From Ectobacillus funiculus (GTDB taxonomy: Bacteria > Bacillota > Bacilli > Bacillales > Bacillaceae_G), in the NCBI RefSeq assembly GCF_042429435.1, contig NZ_JBHMAF010000196.1: a stretch of DNA of 64,000 nt; one strand, 5' to 3'. Both the position numbers and the translations under genes were made by a program. Below, in pieces: positions 50,659 to 59,537 of the stretch. The notes under the pieces are model-generated. The model was given only the letters and a program-made list of their open reading frames with translations, was not told the origin of the DNA and did no database searches. How positions within the stretch are numbered: position 1 is the first letter of the stretch; every line of letters begins with the position of its first letter.

Positions 50659-52140
50659 ATGAAGTTGCATACACTCATGTCATGCTTGCATGATTTTTCT
50701 GTCATGCCGGCGGAAAATCCAGAAATTGAATCCATTGAAATGGACTCACGGCAAGTTAGTGCCGGCAGTTTATTTGTTTGCATCAGTGGATTTACGGTTG
50801 ATGGGCACGATTTTGCAAAACAGGCTGCCGCAGCAGGTGCGGCAGCTATTATAGCGGAGCGTCCACTGGAGGTAGACGTTCCGGTTGTTCTTGTGAAGGA
50901 CAGCGCACGCGCTTTAGCGGCGCTCGCAGATTTCTTTTATGGGCAGCCAACGCAGCATTTGCATTTAATCGGTATTACAGGTACAAATGGAAAAACAACA
51001 ACATCTCATATTGTAAATGAGATATTGCGCGAGCAGGGTCATACGACCGGCTTAATTGGCACGATTAATATCAAAATTGGAGATGAAACGTTTGATGTGA
51101 AAAACACAACGCCTGATGCCCTAACATTGCAAAAAACGTTTCGCCGCATGCTAGACAGTAACGTAACAGCTGCTGTTATGGAGGTATCTTCCCATGCGCT
51201 CCATCTTGGCCGCGTGCACGGCTGTGAGTATGATGTTGCTGTATTCACCAATTTAACGCAGGATCATCTCGATTATCATAAAACAATGGACGAATATAAG
51301 CGGGCAAAGGGTCTTTTGTTTGCGCAGCTCGGCAATAGCTATCAGCATAATCACGTTAAATATGCTATTCTAAATAGCGATGATGAAGCTTCTAAGGATT
51401 ACATAATGAGCACGCAGGCCACGGTCATTACATATGGAATTGATACGAAAAGTGATATTTCTGCAACTGACATTGAAATGACTGGAGCAGGAACATCATT
51501 TACGCTTGTCACTCCGTTTGATAGCGTTAGAGTGACAATGAAGCTTGCAGGAAAATTCAATGTCTACAATGTGTTAGCGGCAGCAGCAGCTTGTCTTGTT
51601 TCAAATGTACCGTTAGAAACAATAGTGCGTGTCATTGAGCGTATGCAAGGTGTATCTGGGCGATTTGAGCTTGTAGATGGGGACCAGGATTTTGCTGTTA
51701 TTGTGGATTACTCGCATACGCCGGACAGCCTAGAAAATGCATTGCAAACCATTCGCCAGTTCGCAACGGGCAAGGTGTATTGTGTTGTTGGCTGCGGGGG
51801 GGATAGAGATAGAACAAAGCGTCCGGAAATGGCGCGTATTGCGGCGCAGTATGCGGATTGCCCAATCTTTACTTCTGATAATCCGCGCAGTGAGGATCCG
51901 CTTGCGATTTTGGATGAGATGGCTGCAGGGGTCACTGGTGAGCAATACGAAATTCTACCAGATAGAAAAGAGGCGATTACGCGCGCTGTTTCGGCTGCAA
52001 AGCGCGGGGACGTAGTCTTAATTGCCGGAAAAGGTCATGAAACATACCAAATTATTGGTACGACAGTCATTGACTTTGATGACCGTCTTGTTGCGAAGGA
52101 AGCAATGAAACACCGTTCAAGCACACAACAAGATAGTTGA
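50659..52140 (+). CDS. murE: UDP-MurNAc-L-Ala-D-Glu:meso-DAP ligase
   Basis: A 493-aa Mur ligase that adds meso-diaminopimelate to the peptidoglycan precursor. The ATP loop GTNGKTT is at residues 108-114, and D407-R410 is the DNPR motif that selects meso-DAP over lysine. The ATG follows AGAGAGGTACAGCAGA. It is 26 bp before mraY. Confidence 0.96.
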   Translation: MKLHTLMSCLHDFSVMPAENPEIESIEMDSRQVSAGSLFVCISGFTVDGHDFAKQAAAAGAAAIIAERPLEVDVPVVLVKDSARALAALADFFYGQPTQHLHLIGITGTNGKTTTSHIVNEILREQGHTTGLIGTINIKIGDETFDVKNTTPDALTLQKTFRRMLDSNVTAAVMEVSSHALHLGRVHGCEYDVAVFTNLTQDHLDYHKTMDEYKRAKGLLFAQLGNSYQHNHVKYAILNSDDEASKDYIMSTQATVITYGIDTKSDISATDIEMTGAGTSFTLVTPFDSVRVTMKLAGKFNVYNVLAAAAACLVSNVPLETIVRVIERMQGVSGRFELVDGDQDFAVIVDYSHTPDSLENALQTIRQFATGKVYCVVGCGGDRDRTKRPEMARIAAQYADCPIFTSDNPRSEDPLAILDEMAAGVTGEQYEILPDRKEAITRAVSAAKRGDVVLIAGKGHETYQIIGTTVIDFDDRLVAKEAMKHRSSTQQDS

Positions 52141-52165
52141 CAGCAAGAGAGAAGGGGGGCTATTT

Positions 52166-53140
52166 ATGCTTGAACTTGGAATTTTAATTACAATTGCGGT
52201 TGCATTTTTAATCGCAGTCGCGCTTTCTCCTATTTTTATCCCGTTTTTACGTCGGTTAAAATTTGGACAAAGCATTCGTGAGGAAGGACCACAATCACAT
52301 CAGAAGAAATCAGGAACGCCGACGATGGGAGGAATTGTCATTTTCCTTTCCGTCATCATTACGACGGCTTTAATGGCTGCAAAATTTGGGGAATTAAATA
52401 CAGAAGCTTATTTGCTTCTATTTGTTACATTTGGCTACGGTTTAATCGGATTTTTAGACGATTATATTAAAGTGGTCATGAAACGAAATTTAGGATTAAC
52501 ATCAAAACAGAAGCTTGTTGGTCAGCTCATCATTGCTATTGTATTTTTTCTGTTTTACCAAAAATATTCGTTCGGAACGGATCTTCGCATACCAGGAACG
52601 GATCTTAGCTTTGATTTGGGTTGGGGCTATTTGCTTCTAATCGTTTTTTTGCTTGTCGGTACATCCAATGCGGTCAATCTTACGGATGGCTTAGATGGGC
52701 TGTTAGCGGGAACATCTGCGGTTGCGTTTGGGGCGTATGCAATTTTAGCTTATAACCAGCATCAGTATGAAACAGCAATTTTTTGTGTGGCTGTTGTTGG
52801 AGCTGTTCTTGGCTTTTTGGTGTTTAATGCCCATCCAGCAAAGGTATTTATGGGGGATACCGGCTCGCTTGCGCTTGGCGGCGCATTAGCAGCGGTTGCG
52901 ATTTTAACAAAGCTGGAGCTGCTGCTAGCAATTATCGGCGGTATCTTCATGATTGAAACACTTTCTGTTATTATTCAGGTTATTTCATTTAAAACAACGG
53001 GAAAACGCGTATTTAAGATGAGCCCGCTTCATCATCATTACGAGCTTAGCGGCTGGTCGGAGTGGCGCGTCGTTGTGACGTTTTGGTCAGTCGGCTTGCT
53101 GTTTGCAATGCTAGGAATTTATATTGAGGTGTGGATGTAA
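52166..53140 (+). CDS. mraY: Phospho-MurNAc-pentapeptide translocase
   Basis: A 324-aa membrane enzyme with ten helices that makes lipid I. It has the family block GTPTMGGIVIF near residues 51-61, FLDDYIK, TNAVNLTDGLDGL with its DGLDG site, and the conserved C-terminal KMSPLHHHYE. The ATG follows AAGGGGGGCTATTT. Its stop TAA directly abuts the murD start. Confidence 0.97.
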   Translation: MLELGILITIAVAFLIAVALSPIFIPFLRRLKFGQSIREEGPQSHQKKSGTPTMGGIVIFLSVIITTALMAAKFGELNTEAYLLLFVTFGYGLIGFLDDYIKVVMKRNLGLTSKQKLVGQLIIAIVFFLFYQKYSFGTDLRIPGTDLSFDLGWGYLLLIVFLLVGTSNAVNLTDGLDGLLAGTSAVAFGAYAILAYNQHQYETAIFCVAVVGAVLGFLVFNAHPAKVFMGDTGSLALGGALAAVAILTKLELLLAIIGGIFMIETLSVIIQVISFKTTGKRVFKMSPLHHHYELSGWSEWRVVVTFWSVGLLFAMLGIYIEVWM

Positions 53141-54493
53141 TTGAAAACTGTAGCGGATTATCAAGGAAAAAATATGCTCGTCCTAGGGATGGCAAAGAGC
53201 GGATATGCTGCTGCCATCTTGCTCCATCAGCTTGGAGCGAATGTAATCGTAAATGACAAAACACCATTTGAGGAAAATGAGATGGCGCAGCGTCTAAGCG
53301 GGCAAGGCATTGAGGTTGTCTGTGGGTCTCATCCTCTTGAACTGCTTGAGAGAAATATTGCAATAGTCGTCAAAAATCCTGGGATTCCATATACGAATCC
53401 ATTGGTGGCTGCCGCGCAGCAAAAGGGGATTCCTGTTATTACAGAGGTGGAATTAGCCTACCGGATTTCGGAGGCGCCGTTTATCGGCATTACCGGTTCA
53501 AACGGGAAAACGACTACAACTACGCTGACGTTTGAAATGCTTCAAGAAGGCAATAAGCGTCCGTTAATTGCAGGAAACATCGGCACAGTTGCTTGTGAAG
53601 TAGCACAAACAGCAAAGGCGGACGAAGTGATTGTAACAGAATTATCATCTTTTCAGCTGATGGGGATTGAAACCTTCCATCCGAAAATCGCTGTGCTTTT
53701 AAATTTATTTGACGCTCACCTTGATTATCATGGTACAAAGCGTGAGTACGGCTTAGCAAAGGCAAACCTTTTCAAAAACCAAACATCATCTGATTATAGC
53801 GTTGTGAATGCTGACAATGAGGATGTAATGGAGTTAGCCAAAGAAAGCAATGGGCAAAAGGTGTATTTCTCGACCACACAGGCGCTTCCAGATGGAGCTT
53901 GCTTGCAAAACGATGCGCTTTATTTCCGAGGTGAAAAGGTAATAGAGACTGCTGATATTGTGCTTCCGGGAAAGCATAACCTTGAAAATATCCTTGCAGC
54001 GATGAGCGTTGCGAAGCTGATGGGTGTATCCAATGAAGCGATTGAAGCTGTCTTAAAGAGATTTACCGGTGTGGCGCATCGCTTGCAGTATATCACAGAA
54101 GTAAATGGGCGGAAGTTCTATAATGATTCGAAGGCGACAAATATTTTGGCAACGCAAAAAGCATTGTCTGCGTTTACGCAGCCTGTTATTTTGCTTGCTG
54201 GAGGATTAGATCGCGGTAATGAATTTGATGAGTTGATTCCATATTTTTCTCATGTTAAAGCGCTCGTCACATTTGGACAAACTGCACCGAAGCTAATCAA
54301 GGCAGCGGAGAAAGCGGGAATGAAAGATATCAAACGTGTCGATAATGTCGAACAAGCAGTGCAGCAGGCTTATGAACTGTCTGAGGAAGGAAACGTAATC
54401 TTGCTTTCGCCAGCGTGCGCAAGCTGGGATCAGTTTAAGACTTTTGAAGATCGAGGAGACATGTTTATACAAGCTGTGCATAAGTTAGTATAA
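53141..54493 (+). CDS. murD: UDP-MurNAc-L-alanine:D-glutamate ligase
   Basis: A 450-aa Mur ligase. The ATP-binding GSNGKTTTTT is near residues 117-126, and YNDSKATN near 327-334 is the expected C-domain block. The start is TTG at 53141, immediately after the mraY stop, with GAGGTG inside mraY as the site. A 14-bp terminator follows at 54499-54531, ending this part of the cluster. Confidence 0.96.
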   Translation: MKTVADYQGKNMLVLGMAKSGYAAAILLHQLGANVIVNDKTPFEENEMAQRLSGQGIEVVCGSHPLELLERNIAIVVKNPGIPYTNPLVAAAQQKGIPVITEVELAYRISEAPFIGITGSNGKTTTTTLTFEMLQEGNKRPLIAGNIGTVACEVAQTAKADEVIVTELSSFQLMGIETFHPKIAVLLNLFDAHLDYHGTKREYGLAKANLFKNQTSSDYSVVNADNEDVMELAKESNGQKVYFSTTQALPDGACLQNDALYFRGEKVIETADIVLPGKHNLENILAAMSVAKLMGVSNEAIEAVLKRFTGVAHRLQYITEVNGRKFYNDSKATNILATQKALSAFTQPVILLAGGLDRGNEFDELIPYFSHVKALVTFGQTAPKLIKAAEKAGMKDIKRVDNVEQAVQQAYELSEEGNVILLSPACASWDQFKTFEDRGDMFIQAVHKLV

Positions 54494-54498
54494 AGCAG

Positions 54499-54531
54499 TT
54501 TAAAACGCCGGGAGGACCCCGGCGTTTTAAA
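54499..54531 (+). terminator. Terminator between murD and spoVE
   Basis: A 14-bp stem (54499-54512 and 54518-54531, loop AGGAC) whose second arm ends in TTTTAA, so it is terminator-like but followed by only a short T tract. Confidence 0.7.
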
Positions 54532-54567
54532 TAAGACTTAAGCTTGTTTCCAAGAGGTGATGTTCGA

Positions 54568-55665
54568 ATGCCAGCGAAAAAAACACCCGATTTCATCATT
54601 GTTGCGGTTACGCTCATCTTATTGACCGTCGGCATGATTATGGTGTACAGCGCGAGCGCAGCCTGGGCGTCGTATAAGTTTCAAGACTCGTTCTTTTTTG
54701 CGAAGCGGCAGCTTTTATTTGCCGGGCTTGGTGTTGTAGCGATGTTTATCATTATGAGGATTGATTATTGGATTTGGCGTGATTATTCGAAACTCATTTT
54801 GCTTGTTTGTTTTTTGTTCCTGATTCTCGTGCTGATTCCTGGAATCGGACTGGTACGTGGAGGAGCCCGAAGTTGGATTGGAGTTGGTGCTTTTTCGATT
54901 CAGCCGTCTGAATTTATGAAATTTGCGATGATTGTATTTTTATCCAAATTTTTATCAGAGCGGCAAAAAACGATTACCTCCTTTAAAAAAGGACTTGCTC
55001 CGTCGCTTGGTATTGTGTTTTTAGCGTTTGGAATGATTATGCTGCAGCCGGATCTCGGTACGGGTACGGTGATGGTTGGAACATGTGTGGTCATGATTTT
55101 CGCTGCGGGGGCAAGAGTAGCGCATTTTATGATGCTTGGTGGAGTCGGAATAGCAGGTTTTATTGCGTTAATCGCATCAGCGCCTTATCGGATCAAACGT
55201 ATTACATCTTATTTAGATCCTTGGTCTGACCCGCTTGGAAGCGGTTTTCAAATTATTCAATCATTGTATGCCATTGGTCCGGGAGGGTTATTCGGTCTTG
55301 GACTCGGACAAAGCAGGCAAAAGTTTTTTTACTTACCGGAGCCGCAAACAGATTTTATCTTTGCGATTCTTTCTGAAGAATTAGGTTTTATCGGTGGCTC
55401 GTTTGTGTTATTATTGTTTAGTCTTTTATTGTGGCGGGGTATCCGTGTTGCACTTGGGGCACCGGATTTGTACGGGACATTTTTAGCGGTTGGCATTGTA
55501 GCGATGATTGCAATTCAAGTGATGATCAATATCGGTGTAGTTACTGGGCTGATTCCAGTTACCGGTATTACGCTTCCGTTTTTAAGCTACGGGGGTTCAA
55601 GCTTGACGCTTATGCTTGCAGCGGTTGGAGTATTATTAAACATAAGTCGTCACTCCCGATACTAA
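54568..55665 (+). CDS. spoVE: Sporulation SEDS peptidoglycan polymerase SpoVE
   Basis: A 365-aa membrane protein of the FtsW/RodA/SpoVE family with ten helices, used for spore cortex synthesis with SpoVD. It has MVYSASAAW, MLQPDLGTGTV, YLDPWSDPLGSGFQ and PFLSYGGSSL. The ATG at 54568 follows AGAGGTGATGTTCGA. In this window it is flanked by a terminator on each side, so it is a separate unit that may be sporulation-specific. Confidence 0.94.
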   Translation: MPAKKTPDFIIVAVTLILLTVGMIMVYSASAAWASYKFQDSFFFAKRQLLFAGLGVVAMFIIMRIDYWIWRDYSKLILLVCFLFLILVLIPGIGLVRGGARSWIGVGAFSIQPSEFMKFAMIVFLSKFLSERQKTITSFKKGLAPSLGIVFLAFGMIMLQPDLGTGTVMVGTCVVMIFAAGARVAHFMMLGGVGIAGFIALIASAPYRIKRITSYLDPWSDPLGSGFQIIQSLYAIGPGGLFGLGLGQSRQKFFYLPEPQTDFIFAILSEELGFIGGSFVLLLFSLLLWRGIRVALGAPDLYGTFLAVGIVAMIAIQVMINIGVVTGLIPVTGITLPFLSYGGSSLTLMLAAVGVLLNISRHSRY

Positions 55666-55692
55666 GCCCTGTTCACGAACAGGGCTTTTCTT
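55664..55692 (+). terminator. spoVE terminator
   Basis: AGCCCTGTTC (55665-55674) and GAACAGGGCT (55677-55686), then TTTCTT. The stem begins at the spoVE stop codon. Confidence 0.85.
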
Positions 55693-55844
55693 AATGTCTC
55701 AATATCGTGATGTTATGTGATAATTTATCAAAATAACTCGATATTTCCCGAAAAATAAATATAGGCTATAACAAGAAAATAACGTTAGGTGAATGTCCTG
55801 CATATTACTATAAGTAGCGGAGAATTGGATTGGGGGAGAGCAGC

Positions 55845-56750
55845 ATGGAACAATTGGCGAGGAAATTAAGGGAAGCAAATGTTGGAAAGGTGCTGGAGCA
55901 GGAGCTGCTGGCACGTCATACAACAATGAAAATTGGAGGACCAGCTGATATTATGGTGATTCCAAGCAGCATAGAAGGCGTGCATAAGACGCTGGAGATT
56001 GTGAAGGAACAAAAGGTGAAGTGGACGGCAATCGGTCGCGGTTCTAATCTACTCGTGTCTGACAAAGGAATTGAAGGTGTTGTCATTAAACTTGGTGAAG
56101 GACTGGATCATTTGAATGTCGAGGAAACGAAGGTACGCGTTGGGGCTGGTTATTCACTCGTTAAGCTTGCGACTCTTTTGAGCCGTCAAGGCCTATCGGG
56201 GCTTGAATTTGCTGGTGGAATTCCAGGAAGCGTTGGGGGTGCGGTCTATATGAACGCAGGCGCCCATAAGTCTGATATGTCCGAAATTATCACAAGAGCG
56301 CTTGTTATGTTGGAGGATGGCACAGTAGAATGGCTTACCAATGAAGAGCTTGCGTTTTCCTATCGCACCTCTGTTTTGCAAAAGCAGCGTCCAGGAATTG
56401 TACTTGAGGCGGAATTAGAACTGCAAAAGGGCGACCGTGATGAAGTATTTGCAGTCATACAAAAAAATAAAGACTATCGCCGTGATACACAGCCATGGAA
56501 TCATCCTTGTGCAGGAAGCATCTTCCGTAATCCTCTGCCAAGCTTTGCCGGCAATCTCGTAGAAAAAGCGGGACTTAAAGGCTATCAAATTGGCGGTGCC
56601 AAAATTTCAGAAATGCATGGGAATTTTATTGTAAACACAGGCACGGCTACTGCAGAGGATGTCCTTTGTTTGATTCGACACATTAAACAGGTGATACAGG
56701 AGCAGTATGGCATTGAAATGCATACAGAAGTGGAGATTATTGGTAGATAA
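55845..56750 (+). CDS. murB: UDP-N-acetylenolpyruvoylglucosamine reductase
   Basis: A 301-aa FAD enzyme reducing UDP-GlcNAc-enolpyruvate to UDP-MurNAc. Features: GRGSNLL near residue 67, GIPGSVGGAVYMNAGAH near 129-145, YRTS, GSIFRNP with the catalytic serine, and the C-terminal glutamate in HTEVEIIG. The ATG at 55845 follows TGGGGGAGAGCAGC. murG, its usual upstream neighbour, is not here; only 180 bp separate it from spoVE. Confidence 0.94.
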   Translation: MEQLARKLREANVGKVLEQELLARHTTMKIGGPADIMVIPSSIEGVHKTLEIVKEQKVKWTAIGRGSNLLVSDKGIEGVVIKLGEGLDHLNVEETKVRVGAGYSLVKLATLLSRQGLSGLEFAGGIPGSVGGAVYMNAGAHKSDMSEIITRALVMLEDGTVEWLTNEELAFSYRTSVLQKQRPGIVLEAELELQKGDRDEVFAVIQKNKDYRRDTQPWNHPCAGSIFRNPLPSFAGNLVEKAGLKGYQIGGAKISEMHGNFIVNTGTATAEDVLCLIRHIKQVIQEQYGIEMHTEVEIIGR

Positions 56751-56765
56751 TAGTTGTCTACTTTG

Positions 56766-56788
56766 TATGGAAACATTTATGATATAAT
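56766..56788 (+). promoter_or_regulatory. Possible promoter before divIB
   Basis: TATAAT at 56783-56788 is preceded by TG one base away, giving an extended -10 (TGATATAAT). A -35 such as ACTTTG at 56760-56765 is weak. Transcripts from here would pass through the hairpin at 56794-56829 at once. Confidence 0.35.
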
Positions 56789-56793
56789 GAAAG

Positions 56794-56829
56794 ATAAAGA
56801 ACGGCATGCGCTTTCATGCCGTTCTTTAT
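56794..56829 (+). terminator. 15-bp hairpin between murB and divIB
   Basis: ATAAAGAACGGCATG (56794-56808) pairs exactly with 56815-56829, loop CGCTTT. The second arm ends TTCTTTAT. It lies just after a -10 and just before divIB, so it could end murB messages or attenuate divIB. Confidence 0.65.
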
Positions 56830-56857
56830 GCTACATAGGGACAAAGGGGGGATCGAA

Positions 56858-57628
56858 ATGAAAAAAGGAAAGATTATTCAACTTGAGGAGCGCGTACCAA
56901 AGCTGAAGAAGCAACGGCAAAAGCGGACAAAGGCAAATCGCAGGTTGATTTTATATGTAGCAGTTTTATTTCTGTTAGTGTCGTTTGTGATGTACTTTCG
57001 ATCTCCACTTAGCAATATCGCTCATATCAATGTGCAAGGAAGCCATTATATGAATGATGAAGAGGTAATGAAGCTATCGGGGATTACATATAAGACAAGT
57101 TATTTTCGCGTAAAGCCAAAGGAAGCGGAAGTGAGATTGTCTGAAAGAAAAGAAATTCGAGCAGCGCAGATTGAAAAAGTGCTGCCCAATAAGATTATGA
57201 TTACAATCAAGGAGTACAAGACAACTGGTTATGTATATAAAAGTGGCAAGCTGTATCCGCTTTTAGAAAACGGGAAGATGCTGTCAGCACTTCCAGACCA
57301 AACGCTTCCAGTAGCAGCCCCCATTTTATTTGGGTTTAAGGAGGAAACAACCTATCAAGAGATGTCCTCTGAGCTTGCTAAGCTGCCAACAAGCATATTT
57401 CGTTCTATATCGGAAATACATTTGAGCCCGAAGGCAGCTGACCCGCTTCATCTTACGCTTTATATGAATGAAGGCTATGAAGTGAGCACGACTGTTCATG
57501 GTTTTTCTAAGAAAATGACGCCATATCCACTCATTATCAAAACGCTGAAGCCAGGTGAAAAGGTACGAATTAATCTCGAGCTGGGAGCATACACAGAACG
57601 TTTGAATACAGAGGAGCAATCGCAATGA
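56858..57628 (+). CDS. divIB: Cell division protein DivIB (FtsQ)
   Basis: A 256-aa bitopic divisome protein: basic cytoplasmic part (1-28), helix (about 30-47), then a POTRA domain (SNIAHINVQGSHYMNDEEVM onward) and beta domain. It joins FtsL and DivIC at the septum. The ATG at 56858 follows AAAGGGGGGATCGAA; an in-frame start at 56816 lies in the hairpin and is rejected. Its stop overlaps ylxW (ATGA). Confidence 0.93.
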   Translation: MKKGKIIQLEERVPKLKKQRQKRTKANRRLILYVAVLFLLVSFVMYFRSPLSNIAHINVQGSHYMNDEEVMKLSGITYKTSYFRVKPKEAEVRLSERKEIRAAQIEKVLPNKIMITIKEYKTTGYVYKSGKLYPLLENGKMLSALPDQTLPVAAPILFGFKEETTYQEMSSELAKLPTSIFRSISEIHLSPKAADPLHLTLYMNEGYEVSTTVHGFSKKMTPYPLIIKTLKPGEKVRINLELGAYTERLNTEEQSQ

Positions 57629-58317
57629 AAAAGAAAAATCGTTATGTATGGCTTTCACTTGTTTGTCTAGTTCTTGGCTTTATGATTGCCTATTCTTATT
57701 CGGTAACGGCAAAGAAGGAGCAGTACGAGAGAGCGGACAGGGAGTGGGACCGGGAATATAAGCTGCGTGAAAGATTGATTGATCAAGAGAAAACAAATGC
57801 CAGCCTGCAGCGTCAGGTAGCTGAGTTGCAGAGAAACGTGCGCAAAGAGGAAGAGAAGCTCGGGGAGCAGAAAAACAATCTGTCGAATGCAGTAAGCGAG
57901 GTAGAGCAGTTGCGTGCATACATAGGAGAGGTAAAGGTGAAGGGACAAGGCCTAGAAGTGACGCTTGCAGATAGTTCAAAAGCACTAACTGATAAGAATG
58001 TCAATAATTACCTTGTCCACGACGGTCATATACAGGCTGTACTTCACGAATTATATGCTGCAGGCGCAGAGGCAATTGCCATTAATGGACAAAGGCTGAC
58101 AACCAATTCGTATGTGACGTGCGTCGGACCGGTCATAAATGTAGATGGTACGGAGCATCCTGCTCCTTTTGTCATTACAGCCATCGGCAATCCAGACGTG
58201 CTGCAAAAGGCGCTCGATATTCGCGGCGGTGTTGTAGATCGTCTTCTTAGCGACAATGTTTCTGTGAAGCTTCAAACAAAACAGGATCTTGTACTAGAGC
58301 CATATTATAAAAAGTAA
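57625..58317 (+). CDS. ylxW: DUF881 family protein YlxW
   Basis: A 230-aa protein with one N-terminal helix, an extracytoplasmic coiled coil (about 30-92) and a DUF881 domain (about 97-230) with KGQGLEVTLADSS and AEAIAINGQRL. The ATG overlaps the divIB stop by four bases. A partner DUF881 gene, ylxX, follows with a one-base junction. Function unknown; expected at the septum from context. Confidence 0.9.
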   Translation: MKKKNRYVWLSLVCLVLGFMIAYSYSVTAKKEQYERADREWDREYKLRERLIDQEKTNASLQRQVAELQRNVRKEEEKLGEQKNNLSNAVSEVEQLRAYIGEVKVKGQGLEVTLADSSKALTDKNVNNYLVHDGHIQAVLHELYAAGAEAIAINGQRLTTNSYVTCVGPVINVDGTEHPAPFVITAIGNPDVLQKALDIRGGVVDRLLSDNVSVKLQTKQDLVLEPYYKK

Positions 58318-58337
58318 TGATAAGAAGGAGAAGAATA

Positions 58338-59054
58338 GTGAGCCGAAAAAGATGGAGCTTTACTCTCATCATGTTAATTATTGGAGTTATGGCTGCTGTA
58401 CAGTATAAATCGCTGCAAAATCCGACGGTTACAGACACTCGGGATGAATGGCAGCTAAAGGAAAGTTTACAAGCAGAGCAACAGGTTCAAATCGAGCTAT
58501 TAAAGGAAATTCGGAAGTATGAGGGGCAGCTTGAGGGCTATGAGGCGAAGCGAGCTGGAAGCAAGGAAGATGCGCTGCAAAAAACACTAGAGGAGCTGCG
58601 GGAAAAGGCGGGATTAGTAGATGTGACAGGAAGCGGTGTTACCTTCCAGCTTGCTCCCTTATTTGACAATATCGGTGAGGGTGAGGAGGTACCGACCCTA
58701 TCACCTCAGCTGCTGCAGCGTCTCGTAAATGAGTTAAATACATACGGTGCAACGGCAGTGCAAATTGATGATCAGCGTATAGTAGCTACAACGCCTATTA
58801 GGGATGTGAACGGAAAGGTGACCGTTAACCAGGTTGCGCTGCCGCCTCTTCCGCTGGAAGTGAAGGTCATTGCCAAAGATGCAGAGGAGCTGTATGACCG
58901 AATGAAGGTATCGAATGCGTTTGATTATTTTGCAATTGATAATATTGAATTGACCATGTCAAAGCCTGAGGATGGGATTACGATTGGGCGTTATAAAGGA
59001 GAGATTGACACGGAGCACATGGAGGCTATCAAAGCAGAAGAGGAGGGGAAGTAG
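58338..59054 (+). CDS. ylxX: DUF881 family protein YlxX
   Basis: A 238-aa paralogue of YlxW: helix (FTLIMLIIGVMAAVQYKS), coiled coil (about 35-90) and DUF881 domain with GSGVTFQLAP and ATAVQIDDQRIVATTPIRDV. The GTG at 58338 follows AAGGAGAAGAATA and is preferred to the ATG at 58317, which overlaps the ylxW stop but has little site. It precedes sbp by two bases. Confidence 0.88.
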   Translation: MSRKRWSFTLIMLIIGVMAAVQYKSLQNPTVTDTRDEWQLKESLQAEQQVQIELLKEIRKYEGQLEGYEAKRAGSKEDALQKTLEELREKAGLVDVTGSGVTFQLAPLFDNIGEGEEVPTLSPQLLQRLVNELNTYGATAVQIDDQRIVATTPIRDVNGKVTVNQVALPPLPLEVKVIAKDAEELYDRMKVSNAFDYFAIDNIELTMSKPEDGITIGRYKGEIDTEHMEAIKAEEEGK

Positions 59055-59055
59055 C

Positions 59056-59406
59056 ATGTGGCTCCCTGTTTTAGGTTTATTGATTGGCGTTGCGCTTGGA
59101 TTAAGTTCAGACCTTACTATTCCAGAGCAATATTCTAACTATTTATCGATTGCAGTGCTTGCTGCACTTGATACTTTATTTGGAGGAATACGGGCGAATT
59201 TACAAGGGGTGTATGATGAAACTGTCTTTCTTACCGGTTTCTTTTTCAATATCATCTTAGCAGCAAGTTTAGCTTTTCTCGGGGTACATCTTGGTGTAGA
59301 CTTATACTTGGCGGCTATCTTTGCCTTTGGGGTGAGACTGTTTCAAAATATCGCCGTTATTCGAAGGCTAATCCTTACTAAAAGAACGGATAGTAAACAA
59401 AAATAA
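59056..59406 (+). CDS. sbp: Small basic protein Sbp (membrane)
   Basis: A 116-aa membrane protein with three to four helices and a basic tail, KRTDSKQK, matching Sbp (DUF1290) between ylxX and ftsA. Family blocks: GLLIGVALGL and YLSIAVLAALDTLFGGIRA. The ATG at 59056 follows AGGAGGGGAAGTAGC inside ylxX; a longer frame start at 58972 is rejected. Function unknown. Confidence 0.9.
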   Translation: MWLPVLGLLIGVALGLSSDLTIPEQYSNYLSIAVLAALDTLFGGIRANLQGVYDETVFLTGFFFNIILAASLAFLGVHLGVDLYLAAIFAFGVRLFQNIAVIRRLILTKRTDSKQK

Positions 59407-59537
59407 GAAAAATGTCCTTGTAAAAAAAGGGAAACGTACGTATGTGTTGAATATTTTTCTTATAAATACAAGTGCTCCGTCTGTTGTTCGATAGATGCAT
59501 GTTTATGGTATAAATATAAAAAAGGAGGTGCCAGGGT

